A stretch of 64,000 nucleotides of DNA from Bacteroidia bacterium (GTDB lineage: Bacteria; Bacteroidota; Bacteroidia; Bacteroidales; Dysgonomonadaceae), in contig JAUNUM010000002.1 of NCBI GenBank assembly GCA_030538215.1, forward strand, positions 1 to 64,000. The letters are read 5' to 3'. Numbering within the stretch: position 1 is the stretch's first letter; the number at the start of each line of letters is the position of its first letter. Below the pieces are notes generated by a model that searched no databases, was not told the origin of the DNA, and was given only the letters and a program-made list of their open reading frames with translations. The position numbers and the translations under genes are program-made. Of this stretch, positions 42,421-51,943 are shown in pieces.

Positions 42421-44153
42421 TAACTCAACTCCAAATCAAATTCATCCGAAAGTTTTTGCAGTGCCGGATTTTGCTGCACCAATTCATCAAAAATCTCTCG
42501 CGATGTCAATGGTTTTTTAACCACAGTTGCTTCCGAAATTTTAATAGCCATCGTAATATCGTCGTTCAGCAAATTTTCACGCAAATGAGCTAAGATGGCG
42601 TTTCCGTGGTCTTCTAAATAACTCTTATTAATTTCCGTACTCACTTCTACTTCAAAAACCGTATTCCCAAGCATTTTAGGCTTATAAAGCATCATGGTGT
42701 TTTTCAACAGCTTCTCCTCATTAAGGACTTCTGCAAAGGATAACCATGCTCTTTGCAACTCTTCTTCGGAGAAAAGTTGATTATTTTGTGTGGAAACTAC
42801 TTCTTGGGGTTTATCTTTTTCGAGTGGTTTTTCCTGACTTTCTTCCGATAGCGAAGACAATGAAACTCCCAATCCGGCAAGAGATTTGGCAACAGGTTTT
42901 ATCTCGTTTTGAGGTGTGGATTTTATTTCCGGTTTAGGCTCAGAAACAATATTTTGAGTTGGAGCAGGTTCTGTTTTTTCTTTCGGTCTATCTTTTTCCG
43001 ATGGTGTTATGGGCTTAAGCTCGTTTTTTTTTTCAACCTCGTTTTTTAATTCCGACGGACTGCCTGATAACTGGCAAAGTTTAATGAGCGTGAGTTCAAG
43101 CAACAATCGTTTGTTTTTACTCAATCGATAGTTTAAGTCGCAATCGTTCGCAATTTCAATAGCTCTATACAGAAAATCGTTGCTACATTGTTTTGCGGTA
43201 GCAACATATCTATCTCGGATAGAAGCGCCTACTTCAAACAATTTTGCCGTAACAGGATCTTTACAAACCAACAAATCGCGAAAATGCGATGTAATTCCGC
43301 TAATAATGTATTGCCCTTCAAATCCGCGATTCAAAATATCGTTCAAAACCAACAGGCAATCTACAACACTTCCGGCAAGAATAGCATCGGTAAGTCTAAA
43401 ATAATACTCGAAATCGAGCACATTGAGATTTTCGATAACCGATTTGTACGTAACATTTCCTGCTGTGTAACTCACCGTTTGGTCGAAAATAGAAAGTGCG
43501 TCGCGCATCCCACCATCCGCTTTTTGAGCGATGATATTTAACGCTTCGGGTTCGGCAGTAACATTTTCTTCCTGTGCCACATATTGCAAATGATTTACAA
43601 TATCGGCAATGCTTATGCGGTTGAAATCGTAAACCTGACAGCGCGAAAGAATAGTGGGAATTATTTTATGCTTTTCGGTGGTTGCCAAAATAAAAATGGC
43701 ATGTGCCGGTGGCTCTTCCAGCGTTTTCAAAAACGAGTTAAATGCCGCTGTAGAAAGCATGTGAACCTCATCAATAATATACACTTTATACTTGCCAATT
43801 TGAGGCGGAATACGAACTTGGTCTATGAGAGAGCGAATGTCGTCAACAGAATTGTTAGACGCAGCGTCGAGTTCGTGAATATTATAAGAGCGTTGTTCGT
43901 CAAATGCAACACACGATTCACATTGGTTGCATGCCTCATTTTCCGATGTCGGATTCAGGCAGTTTATCGTCTTGGCAAAAATACGGGCACATGTTGTTTT
44001 GCCCACGCCTCGCGGGCCACAAAACAGATAAGCATGCGCAAGTTTATTTCCCGCAATAGCATTTTTGAGCGTGGTAGTCAATGCCTCTTGCCCCACAACA
44101 GAGCGAAAAGTCACCGGCCTGTATTTTCGAGCCGAAACAATATAATTGTCCAT
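42420..44153 (-). CDS. dnaX: DNA polymerase III subunit gamma/tau
   Basis: 577 aa clamp-loader ATPase. Walker A CGPRGVGKTTCAR, a zinc-binding four-Cys module (from CLNPTSENEACNQCESC), Walker B VYIIDEVHML and the SRC motif LSRCQVYDF lie in the first 200 residues; a Lys/Glu/Pro-rich linker (about 380-450) precedes the tau C-terminal domain. I start at MDNYIVSARKYRP (44153), the family start; the frame continues eight codons upstream. No AAAAAAG-type slippery site was recognised for gamma production, but I did not test this thoroughly. Confidence 0.96.
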   Translation of the reverse strand: MDNYIVSARKYRPVTFRSVVGQEALTTTLKNAIAGNKLAHAYLFCGPRGVGKTTCARIFAKTINCLNPTSENEACNQCESCVAFDEQRSYNIHELDAASNNSVDDIRSLIDQVRIPPQIGKYKVYIIDEVHMLSTAAFNSFLKTLEEPPAHAIFILATTEKHKIIPTILSRCQVYDFNRISIADIVNHLQYVAQEENVTAEPEALNIIAQKADGGMRDALSIFDQTVSYTAGNVTYKSVIENLNVLDFEYYFRLTDAILAGSVVDCLLVLNDILNRGFEGQYIISGITSHFRDLLVCKDPVTAKLFEVGASIRDRYVATAKQCSNDFLYRAIEIANDCDLNYRLSKNKRLLLELTLIKLCQLSGSPSELKNEVEKKNELKPITPSEKDRPKEKTEPAPTQNIVSEPKPEIKSTPQNEIKPVAKSLAGLGVSLSSLSEESQEKPLEKDKPQEVVSTQNNQLFSEEELQRAWLSFAEVLNEEKLLKNTMMLYKPKMLGNTVFEVEVSTEINKSYLEDHGNAILAHLRENLLNDDITMAIKISEATVVKKPLTSREIFDELVQQNPALQKLSDEFDLELS

Positions 44154-44174
44154 TTTTCCTGAAGTTATGAAAGA

Positions 44175-44182
44175 CAAATGTA
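44175..44182 (-). promoter_or_regulatory. -7 element for dnaX
   Basis: TACATTTG on the minus strand ends 21 bases before the ATG at 44153, which supports that start over the one at 44177. Confidence 0.55.
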
Positions 44183-44276
44183 CAAAAAAAACTCAATTTC
44201 TCCATTCATTTAATGAATAGCTTGAGAACTTCGATGATTTTTTTGTATTTTTACGGCAGACAAAAAGAAATGAATT

Positions 44277-45254
44277 ATGAATCAATATTTTTTCAAATCA
44301 GTTTTTGTACTCATCGCGGTTTTAGCGATTTATTCTTGTTCATCGAGTAAAAAAGCACAATCGGATGTACCCGAAGAAGATTCTCCAATACAAACACAAA
44401 TTATTGTCCCCGATACGTTTGTTTTGCCCGATGTTCCGACGGAAATTACAAATCCCGATGCCAGAGCCGCGTATCTGGTAATGCATTATTGGGATAGATT
44501 CGATTTTGCCGATGAAAAACTCATTCTTCGTCCCGAAATTACCGAGCAAGCTTTTGTGGATTACATCAATATTCTCTCGTATGTTTCACTCGACAAAGCC
44601 AAAAAATCGCTTAATTACACGCTAAAAAAAGCCGAAATAAACCATACGATGTATCAGCATTTCGGCACTCTTTTTGATAAATATTTTTACGATGCCAACT
44701 CTCCATTTCGCAATGAAGAGTTTTATATACCTGTTTTGCAGGAACTTGTGAAATCGGATTTTATTTCCGAAACAGATAAATCCAACTATCAATTTCAACT
44801 TGATATGGTAATGAAAAACAGGGTAGGACAAACTGCCAATGACTTTTCTTACACGCTGGCATCGGGGGAGTCGCAAAAACTTCACTCCATTAAAACCGAA
44901 TATCTGATTTTGATGTTTTCAAATCCCGGATGTTCAACCTGCACTTCTGTTATCAATGCTTTAACAAAATCGCCGGCACTTAATCAGGCTTTTTCCATGA
45001 ACTCTTCTTCCCGCACAATGATTACTGCTTTAACTGTTTATCCCGATGCAGATATTAACGAATGGGTAACACATTTACCACAAATGCCCGCAAACTGGAT
45101 TCATTCATACGACAAGGGAATGGTTATCACTCAGAAAAAACTATACGATATCAAAGCCATTCCAACTCTGTATTTGTTGGATAAGGATAAAAAAGTGATT
45201 CTCAAAGATACTTCTATCGAAGCGATTGAAGCATTTTTTATAAGACCGAATTAG
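44277..45254 (+). CDS. DUF5106/thioredoxin-fold lipoprotein
   Basis: 325 aa. The signal ends in AIYSC (Cys21). The first half, PDARAAYLVMHYWDRFDFADE onward, matches the Bacteroidetes DUF5106 domain; the second half is thioredoxin-like, with YLILMFSNPGCSTCTSVINAL carrying a CSTC redox motif and a cis-Pro region in IKAIPTLYLLDKDKKVI. It is probably a cell-envelope thiol-disulfide protein. Upstream gene dnaX is divergent. The DUF1080 gene follows after 36 bases. Confidence 0.87.
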   Translation: MNQYFFKSVFVLIAVLAIYSCSSSKKAQSDVPEEDSPIQTQIIVPDTFVLPDVPTEITNPDARAAYLVMHYWDRFDFADEKLILRPEITEQAFVDYINILSYVSLDKAKKSLNYTLKKAEINHTMYQHFGTLFDKYFYDANSPFRNEEFYIPVLQELVKSDFISETDKSNYQFQLDMVMKNRVGQTANDFSYTLASGESQKLHSIKTEYLILMFSNPGCSTCTSVINALTKSPALNQAFSMNSSSRTMITALTVYPDADINEWVTHLPQMPANWIHSYDKGMVITQKKLYDIKAIPTLYLLDKDKKVILKDTSIEAIEAFFIRPN

Positions 45255-45290
45255 AGACTGTTTCCGATTTTATTTAAAAATAAAAAAATC

Positions 45291-46088
45291 ATGAAAAAAG
45301 TGTGTTTATTAATGGGTGTGCTCGTTCTGATACTTTTATCGGTATCTTGCAACCAAAAGAAAAGCAGCGAAGCTGCAGAAGAATGGGTTCAACTTTTTAA
45401 CGGAAAAGATTTAGCCAATTGGACAGTAAAAATCAAAGGCTACGATGTTGGCGACAATTTCGGAAATACGTTTCGTGTAGAAGACGGAATCATAAAAGTA
45501 CGTTACGACCAGTACGATTCGTTGCGTACCCGTTTCGGACATTTGTTTTATAAAGATGAGTTTTCGCATTATAAACTTCGAGTAGAATACCGTATTGTTG
45601 GCGAACAATGCCCGGGCGCACCGGGTTGGGCTTACAAAAATTCCGGTATCATGATTCACGGACAAACTGCTCAAACAATGGAGAAAGATCAAGATTTCCC
45701 CACTTCCATTGAAGTGCAATTGCTTGCAAGCGATTCGCTGATACAAAGAACAAATATGAATGTGTGCACACCCGGAACAAATATTGTTGTAAATAATGAA
45801 TTGATTCTCGACCATTGCGTAAATTCTTCTTCCGAAAACTTTTACGGTGAAAATTGGATAACTGCCGAAGTGGAAGTAAGAGGGAGTAAGGTAATTCACC
45901 ACATTATCAACGGCGATACTGTTTTAACTTACAATCAGCCACAATTGGACGAAAGAGATGCTAGTTATGCAAAACTTGTTGAATTGAATGATGGAAACAT
46001 AATGCTGAGTAAAGGGACTATTTCGCTTCAAAGTGAAGGACATCCCATCGATTTCAGAAAAGTGGAAATTTTGGTGTTGGAAGATTGA
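45291..46088 (+). CDS. DUF1080 (3-keto-disaccharide hydrolase-like) lipoprotein
   Basis: 265 aa. Lipobox signal MKKVCLLMGVLVLILLSVSC, then a concanavalin-like DUF1080 domain: WVQLFNGKDLANWTVKIKG, FRVEDGIIKVRYD, NSGIMIHG, and LQSEGHPIDFRKVEIL at the end. Members include 3-keto-glycoside hydrolases and carbohydrate-binding proteins; activity here is not known. It may be co-transcribed with the DUF5106 gene. Confidence 0.9.
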   Translation: MKKVCLLMGVLVLILLSVSCNQKKSSEAAEEWVQLFNGKDLANWTVKIKGYDVGDNFGNTFRVEDGIIKVRYDQYDSLRTRFGHLFYKDEFSHYKLRVEYRIVGEQCPGAPGWAYKNSGIMIHGQTAQTMEKDQDFPTSIEVQLLASDSLIQRTNMNVCTPGTNIVVNNELILDHCVNSSSENFYGENWITAEVEVRGSKVIHHIINGDTVLTYNQPQLDERDASYAKLVELNDGNIMLSKGTISLQSEGHPIDFRKVEILVLED

Positions 46089-46224
46089 TTTTGGCTATAA
46101 ACCCCCCCATAGTATAAATTTATTCTATATCTATTATTCTTATATCATTTTTATAGATATATTTTTTGTTGTAATTTTATCGCAAATAACAAATTAGTCA
46201 AATTAAAATTTTAAAACAAAAAGA

Positions 46225-46938
46225 ATGGAAACAAATCAAAACATTACAACAATGCCTCGTATCGGCGACAAAGCACCCTCTTTTAAGGCAGTAACTACAC
46301 AAGGTGACATCAATTTTCCCGAAGATTATAGCGGAAAATGGAAAATCCTTTTCAGCCATCCGGCCGATTTTACACCGGTTTGCACATCGGAGTTTATGAC
46401 ATTTGCAAGCCGTCAGGCAGAGTTTGAAGCACTTAACTGTCAATTGGTAGGACTCTCTGTGGACGGATTGTACAGCCACATAGCATGGTTGCGTACTATT
46501 AAAGATAAAATCGAATACAAAGGAATGAAAGATGTGGAAGTTGTTTTTCCACTTATCGAAGATATCACAATGGAAGTTGCCAACATGTACGGCATGATGC
46601 AACCGGGCGAAAGCTCTACAAAAGCGGTTCGTGCAGTTTTCTTCATCGATCCGAAGAACATCATCCGCACCATTATTTATTATCCACTGTCATTAGGACG
46701 TAATTTCGACGAACTTTTACGCGTACTGAAAGGCTTGCAAACTGCCGATAACTTCAGCGTCGCGCTTCCTGCCGACTGGCAACCGGGCGATGATGTTATC
46801 GTTCCCACAGCAGGTTCTTGCGGAACAGCAAAAGACCGCATGGATGGAAAAGAAGAAGGAGTAACTTGTCACGATTGGTTCTTCTGTACGAAAAAACTCT
46901 CGAAAGAAGCCGTTGAAGGTGCACTATACAAAAGCTAA
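46225..46938 (+). CDS. Peroxiredoxin (Prx6/AhpC-type)
   Basis: 237 aa. IGDKAPSFKAVTT and the active-site HPADFTPVCTSEF with peroxidatic C53 place it in the Prx6-like group; RAVFFIDPKNIIRTIIYYP is also typical. Extra cysteines near the C-terminus (GSCGTAKDR and CHDWFFC) could serve for resolving, as in archaeal and anaerobe Prx6 homologues. Cytoplasmic; it reduces peroxides. A strong terminator follows. Confidence 0.94.
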   Translation: METNQNITTMPRIGDKAPSFKAVTTQGDINFPEDYSGKWKILFSHPADFTPVCTSEFMTFASRQAEFEALNCQLVGLSVDGLYSHIAWLRTIKDKIEYKGMKDVEVVFPLIEDITMEVANMYGMMQPGESSTKAVRAVFFIDPKNIIRTIIYYPLSLGRNFDELLRVLKGLQTADNFSVALPADWQPGDDVIVPTAGSCGTAKDRMDGKEEGVTCHDWFFCTKKLSKEAVEGALYKS

Positions 46939-46992
46939 ACAGACAAATAATCAGTTGGTTTTGAGCCAGCAAATGGCTTGGATATACTAAAA

Positions 46993-47026
46993 AAATCCCG
47001 CTCTCAAATGAGGCGGGATTTCTTTT
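46993..47026. terminator. Bidirectional terminator between peroxiredoxin and pckA
   Basis: AAATCCCGC pairs with GCGGGATTT around TCTCAAATGAG and is followed by CTTTTT on plus; the A-run on the left serves the minus strand. A second short palindrome (CCCCTTTAGGGG) follows at 47028. Confidence 0.8.
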
Positions 47027-47053
47027 TCCCCTTTAGGGGTTAGGGGTATTTTT

Positions 47054-48664
47054 TTACAATTTCGGACCGGCAGCAACCAATGCTTTACCTGCGTCGTTTC
47101 CTGTAAATTTAGCGAAGTTTTTGATGAAACGTCCGGCAAGGTCTTGTGCTTTTTCGTCCCAAACTTTTGCGTCAGCGTAAGTGTTGCGTGGGTCGAGGAT
47201 GTTGGTGTCCACTCCCGGAAGTGCGGTTGGCACTTTGAAGCCGAAGTATGGAATTTCTTTGGTTTCGGCTTTGTCGATAGAACCATCGAGGATAGCGTCG
47301 ATGATGCCGCGGGTATCTTTAATGGAGATACGTTTTCCGGTTCCGTTCCATCCTGTGTTCACCAAGTAAGCTTTTGCACCTGATTTTTCCATTTTCTTTA
47401 CCAACTCTTCTGCATATTTGGTTGGGTGCAACGATAAGAATGCAGCACCAAAACAAGCAGAGAATGTAGGAGTTGGCTCGGTAATACCGCGCTCTGTTCC
47501 GGCTAATTTTGCAGTAAATCCCGAAAGGAAGTAGTATTTTGTTTGTTCAGCATCCAAGATAGATACCGGAGGCAGCACACCGAATGCGTCAGCCGATAGG
47601 AAAATAACTTGTTGTGCGGCAGGACCTTTTGAAATCGGTTTTACGATGTTGTCGATGTGGTAAATCGGGTAAGAAACACGGGTGTTTTCAGTAGCCGATT
47701 TATCGTTGAAGTCGATTTTACCGTTAGCATCTACTATTACGTTTTCAAGCAGTGCATCGCGACGGATAGCTTTGTAAATATCGGGTTCGGCTTCTTTGCT
47801 CAAGTTGATAACTTTTGCGTAGCATCCGCCTTCGAAGTTAAATATGCCTTCGTCGTCCCATCCGTGCTCGTCGTCACCGATTAGCAAACGTTTCGGGTCG
47901 GTAGAAAGAGTCGTTTTTCCTGTTCCTGAAAGTCCGAAGAATACAGCTGTATTTTTTCCTTCCAAGTCGGTATTTGCCGAGCAGTGCATTGAAGCCATTC
48001 CTTGAAGCGGAAGCAGGTAGTTCATATAAGAGAACATACCTTTTTTCATTTCGCCGCCGTACCAAGTTCCGCCGATAAGTTGCATCTTTTCGGTAAGGTT
48101 GAATACGGTGAAGGTTTTAGAGTTCAATCCAAGTTTTTCCCAATTGTCGCCAGCATCGGTTTTAGAGCCGTTGATAACCACGAAATCAGGTTCGCCGTAG
48201 TTTGCCAATTCTTCAGCCGTAGGGCGGATAAACATATTGGTAACGAAGTGTGCTTGCCAAGCTACTTCCATAATGAAGCGGATTTTCAAGCGAGAGTTTT
48301 CGTTAGCACCGCAGAAAGTATCCACAACGAAGAGGCGTTTGCCTGAAAGTTCTTTTCCTACGATTTTTTTCAATTCCACCCAAGTAGATTGTGGCAGTGG
48401 TTTGTTGTCGTTTTTATATTCGTCGGAAGTCCACCAGATCGTATCTTTAGACACGTCGTCTTTGATAAAGAATTTATCTTTAGGAGAACGTCCTGTGTAA
48501 ACGCCGGTCATCACGTTCACGGCACCCAATTCAGTTACTTGTCCTTTTTCAAAACCTTCCAATCCCGGTTTTGTTTCTTCAGCATAAAGCTGGTCGTATG
48601 ACGGGTTGTGTACAATTTCTGTCACACCTGTAATGCCATACTTTGTTAAATCTACATTCGCCAT
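47054..48664 (-). CDS. pckA: Phosphoenolpyruvate carboxykinase (ATP)
   Basis: 536 aa. In fermenting Bacteroidales PckA works largely in the direction PEP + CO2 to oxaloacetate, conserving ATP on the route to succinate and propionate. The kinase-1a P-loop [11 protein letters not shown], the metal-binding [31 protein letters not shown] near the N-terminus and [11 protein letters not shown] near the C-terminus are clear. Codon bias is strong (few rare codons), as expected for a highly expressed gene. It has its own promoter upstream. Confidence 0.97.
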   Translation of the reverse strand: MANVDLTKYGITGVTEIVHNPSYDQLYAEETKPGLEGFEKGQVTELGAVNVMTGVYTGRSPKDKFFIKDDVSKDTIWWTSDEYKNDNKPLPQSTWVELKKIVGKELSGKRLFVVDTFCGANENSRLKIRFIMEVAWQAHFVTNMFIRPTAEELANYGEPDFVVINGSKTDAGDNWEKLGLNSKTFTVFNLTEKMQLIGGTWYGGEMKKGMFSYMNYLLPLQGMASMHCSANTDLEGKNTAVFFGLSGTGKTTLSTDPKRLLIGDDEHGWDDEGIFNFEGGCYAKVINLSKEAEPDIYKAIRRDALLENVIVDANGKIDFNDKSATENTRVSYPIYHIDNIVKPISKGPAAQQVIFLSADAFGVLPPVSILDAEQTKYYFLSGFTAKLAGTERGITEPTPTFSACFGAAFLSLHPTKYAEELVKKMEKSGAKAYLVNTGWNGTGKRISIKDTRGIIDAILDGSIDKAETKEIPYFGFKVPTALPGVDTNILDPRNTYADAKVWDEKAQDLAGRFIKNFAKFTGNDAGKALVAAGPKL

Positions 48665-48732
48665 TTTTGTTAAATTAAATTATTGTGATATATGTTATGA
48701 ATCCCATTGATTTTTAACCTAAAACAAGATTA

Positions 48733-48740
48733 CAAAAGTA
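48733..48740 (-). promoter_or_regulatory. -7 element for pckA
   Basis: TACTTTTG on the minus strand fits TAnnTTTG. It lies 68 bases upstream of the ATG at 48664, leaving a longer 5' leader than is usual here. Confidence 0.5.
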
Positions 48741-48863
48741 CGTATTATTTCGGAAGAATAAAAGCAATTAAAGAAAAATTTCTTTAATTGTTGTCTCTTT
48801 ATGTTTAACCTCAACTTGGAACAAAAAAAAGATGAAAATGTTTATAGTTGAAGCCAAAAATAT

Positions 48864-48871
48864 TACCTTTG
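48864..48871 (+). promoter_or_regulatory. -7 element for upp
   Basis: TACCTTTG fits TAnnTTTG and ends 43 bases before the ATG at 48915. Confidence 0.5.
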
Positions 48872-48914
48872 TTTTTCGAAAAACAGATGGTGCTAACACT
48901 TTACTATTATAGAA

Positions 48915-49574
48915 ATGAAAGTAATTGATTTTTCGAAGACTAACTCGCTCTTGAACTCTTTTGTCCGTGAAATTAGAGACGTAACTATTCAAAACGATAG
49001 ACTCAGATTTCGTAGAAATTTAGAAAGAATTGGTGAAATAATGGCTTACGAGATTAGTAAGACATTAAGTTACAAAACAATTTCAGTAACAACACCACTC
49101 GATATCGCTCAAGCTTCTGTTCTTGATGATGATATTGTTATTGCCACAATACTCCGCGCAGGACTGCCATTTCACCACGGTGTACTTAATTATTTCGATT
49201 GTGCAGGAAATGCTTTTGTGTCGGCTTACAGAAAATACAAGGAAACGGGGCATCAATCATTTGACATTCATATTGAATACATTGCATCGCCCGAAATTGA
49301 TGGAAAAACCCTTATACTTACCGATCCAATGCTCGCCACGGGCAGTAGTATGGAGTTAACTTATCGCGCACTGCTGACAAAAGGAACGCCCAAACATATA
49401 CATATTGCTACAATTATTGCCAGCAAACAGGCTATTGAATATTGCATGAAGAGTTTTCCCGAAAGCAAAACCACCATTTGGGCGGCTGCTATTGATCCGG
49501 AGTTGAATGAATCGTCCTACATCGTGCCTGGAATTGGGGATGCAGGTGATTTGGCGTATGGGGAAAAAAGCTAA
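48915..49574 (+). CDS. upp: Uracil phosphoribosyltransferase
   Basis: 219 aa. It salvages uracil with PRPP to UMP. The PRPP-binding loop is ILTDPMLATGSSM, with ILRAGLPFHHG earlier and the uracil-binding IVPGIGDAGDLAYG at the C-terminus. The length and N-terminus (SLLNSFVREIRD) match Bacteroidetes Upp. Divergent from pckA and convergent with the glycosyltransferase. Confidence 0.95.
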   Translation: MKVIDFSKTNSLLNSFVREIRDVTIQNDRLRFRRNLERIGEIMAYEISKTLSYKTISVTTPLDIAQASVLDDDIVIATILRAGLPFHHGVLNYFDCAGNAFVSAYRKYKETGHQSFDIHIEYIASPEIDGKTLILTDPMLATGSSMELTYRALLTKGTPKHIHIATIIASKQAIEYCMKSFPESKTTIWAAAIDPELNESSYIVPGIGDAGDLAYGEKS

Positions 49575-49606
49575 GCTGAAATAATTCGATAAATATTTGC
49601 TTCGTG

Positions 49607-50596
49607 TTATTCGTAAAACTTTTTCTCAAAAGCTTTAAACTCTCCTTTTCTCATAATCAATCGCTTCCAAACGGCGGAAATAAATCCTGTGCCGTATCCG
49701 AAGAGTTGTGTCCAAGCGGCTATGATACTGTAAAGTCCAACTTTTATCGATCTGTTTTTTATAGTTGAATCAATTAAAACCAAGAAACTGTATAAAATGG
49801 GTACAAGAATGAAAACAGGAAAAAATAGGGATAAAAGCAGGGAAATAATCATTGCTTTTACAAAAAATGACGGTAAGAAGTGAACTAATTTTAATGATTT
49901 CGGGTGGGCTAAATACAAGTTTATCCGAGCAATTCCCGAATTATAAACCTGTTTAAAAAACTGTCTGAAAGTTGATCTTCTTTTGTGATAAACGTAAGCT
50001 TCGGGAATTAATACCGTTTCAAAGCCTTTTTCAAGCAGCCGAAGGCTAAAATCAATATCTTCGCCAAAACGCATCTTTCCGTATCCGCCAAGGGCATCGA
50101 ATGCTTTTTTTGAAACTCCCAAATTGAAACTTCGAGGATGAAACTTATCCATCGATTTTTTTCCGCCCCGAATACCACCAGTAGTAAAAAAAGAGGTCAT
50201 GGAATAATTTATTGCTTTTTGCACCGTTGTAAAAGTAGGCAAAGCCTTATCGGGACCGCCGTAGGCGTCAATAAATTTATTTTTGAGATAAGAAGAAACA
50301 TTTTGGATGTAGTTTTCGGGGATAATGCAATCGGAATCGAAGAAAATTAAATAATCGTGTTTTGCTTTTTCGGCACCCGCATTTCGTGTTTGTCCGGGAC
50401 CTGAGTTGGGCTTTTCGAAATAAATAACTGAAAGTTCCGACACGTATTTCTCAACGACGGAGTTACATTTCTTAGACGATCCGTCTTCAGCAATAATTAC
50501 TTCAAAATTCTTGTTAGATTGACGCGTTAAACTATCCAAAAGTTCATCAATCTCTTCGGGACGGTTGTAAACAGGAATAACAATGGAAAAATTCAT
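49607..50596 (-). CDS. Family 2 glycosyltransferase with C-terminal membrane segments
   Basis: 329 aa. The GT-A fold starts MNFSIVIPVYNRPEEIDELL; IIAEDGSSKKC, FDSDCIIPENY (DxD-like) and FGEDIDFSLRLLEKGFE are typical GT2 motifs, and the later RRSTFRQFFKQVY fits membrane-associated GT2 enzymes. Two hydrophobic segments near residues 230-280 anchor it to the inner membrane. Sugar donor and acceptor unknown. The start is ATG at 50596; the frame reads nine codons further to 50623 over the predicted promoter. Confidence 0.9.
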   Translation of the reverse strand: MNFSIVIPVYNRPEEIDELLDSLTRQSNKNFEVIIAEDGSSKKCNSVVEKYVSELSVIYFEKPNSGPGQTRNAGAEKAKHDYLIFFDSDCIIPENYIQNVSSYLKNKFIDAYGGPDKALPTFTTVQKAINYSMTSFFTTGGIRGGKKSMDKFHPRSFNLGVSKKAFDALGGYGKMRFGEDIDFSLRLLEKGFETVLIPEAYVYHKRRSTFRQFFKQVYNSGIARINLYLAHPKSLKLVHFLPSFFVKAMIISLLLSLFFPVFILVPILYSFLVLIDSTIKNRSIKVGLYSIIAAWTQLFGYGTGFISAVWKRLIMRKGEFKAFEKKFYE

Positions 50597-50620
50597 TTTC
50601 GAGAAATTGAAATTACTATG

Positions 50621-50628
50621 CAAAGCTA
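50621..50628 (-). promoter_or_regulatory. -7 element for the glycosyltransferase
   Basis: TAGCTTTG on the minus strand ends 24 bases before the ATG at 50596. Confidence 0.5.
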
Positions 50629-50731
50629 ATTAAATAAAATGATTTTTTCTTGTAATTATAGCCATTTCCATGTTTTTTACAAAAATGATTAAAAATATGT
50701 GAAAATATATTGAAATATTAAAGTAAATATT

Positions 50732-50739
50732 TATCTTTG
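50732..50739 (+). promoter_or_regulatory. -7 element for the DUF4369 lipoprotein operon
   Basis: TATCTTTG fits the consensus. It lies 90 bases upstream of the GTG at 50830, so the transcript would have a long leader. Confidence 0.45.
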
Positions 50740-50829
50740 TCAACTTTCAATATTATCTGAATTTTCGAAGATGGTTGGAAAATCAGGGAAAAGTAAAAAT
50801 CCGATTCAAAGAAACAAAAAATAAATTGA

Positions 50830-51939
50830 GTGAACTTTTTAAAACTCTATATATCAATTATTATAAGTATCTTGTTGTTTTCTTGCAACAACGACAACAA
50901 CTCCATTACACTTAAAGGCAATATTTCTAATTTAGAAGATACCCAAATTCTAATTTCGTATTTTGCCGCCGACACCCTTGCTATTGACACAATTACATGC
51001 AGTAAAAGCGGTAAATTTACTTATAAAAACAGGATAGATACCCTGACCACTTTTTCATTATACTTTAACAATCAAAGCTCTTCAATTATGGTTTTTGCTA
51101 ATCCTAATGATAAAATATCGATCAAGGGAGATGCACAAATATCTGATTTAATTAAAGTTAACGGAAACGAAATAAACAATGAGCTTAGTTTATTTAAGGA
51201 GTCAAATAAAGACTTACTCCAACAACGAACTTTTTTACTCCAAAATTTAAATCAAGTCTCAAACGACAGAGTTTTAGCCAATGCCGATGAAGTGTCCAAA
51301 ATAAATTCCTTCAATCAGGAACTGACATTGAACGCTGAAGAATACATCAAAAAAAATCCGACAAAAATGTCGAGCCTGATTCTTATCAACGAATTTTTTG
51401 CCAACTCCGAAAATTCAAACCGACTTGAGCGAGTAATGGAATATATGCAGGGCGATATTTTAAAATCGAAGATGGGATTAAATCTGAAAGCCTATTCCGA
51501 AAAGATCAATCGCTCCGCTGAAGGCACATCTATGCCTTATTTTCGCTTAGTGAATAAAACGGGCGACACCATTCAGTCGTACGATTATCGTGGAAAATAT
51601 TTGTTACTGTCCTTTGTTTCAACCACAGGAATCGACTCTCGTGAGACCATTAAATCTCTTAAGCAAACATATAAAAACGTAAATAAAGATAGCGTGGAAT
51701 TTATTTCCATATATATCGATTCCAATATTTATCCTATAAGTTATATCGAAAACGATTCCATCCCCTGGACAGTTGTGCCCGAGAAAAAAAGTTGGGCATC
51801 GGATATCGTGGAAGCATATAATATTGAATTTGCCCCTAATAATATCTTGATTTCCCCTGCCGGCATTATTAACGACAGAAATGTACCTGCCATTGCAGTG
51901 GAAAATGCACTTAAAAATTCTGTAAAAAACAATCGTTAA
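50830..51939 (+). CDS. DUF4369/thioredoxin-fold lipoprotein lacking redox cysteines
   Basis: 369 aa. The signal NFLKLYISIIISILLFSC gives a lipoprotein. The N-terminal DUF4369 domain (ITLKGNISNLEDTQILISYF... NPNDKISIKGD) is followed by a helical linker and a TlpA/AhpC-type thioredoxin domain (TSMPYFRLVNKTGDTI, KYLLLSFVSTTGIDSRETI). Where TlpA has CxxC, this protein has TTGIDS with no Cys, so it is probably not a disulfide oxidoreductase. The start is GTG (50830); no in-frame ATG precedes the signal peptide. The comM-like gene follows after four bases. Confidence 0.83.
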   Translation: MNFLKLYISIIISILLFSCNNDNNSITLKGNISNLEDTQILISYFAADTLAIDTITCSKSGKFTYKNRIDTLTTFSLYFNNQSSSIMVFANPNDKISIKGDAQISDLIKVNGNEINNELSLFKESNKDLLQQRTFLLQNLNQVSNDRVLANADEVSKINSFNQELTLNAEEYIKKNPTKMSSLILINEFFANSENSNRLERVMEYMQGDILKSKMGLNLKAYSEKINRSAEGTSMPYFRLVNKTGDTIQSYDYRGKYLLLSFVSTTGIDSRETIKSLKQTYKNVNKDSVEFISIYIDSNIYPISYIENDSIPWTVVPEKKSWASDIVEAYNIEFAPNNILISPAGIINDRNVPAIAVENALKNSVKNNR

Positions 51940-51943
51940 TACT

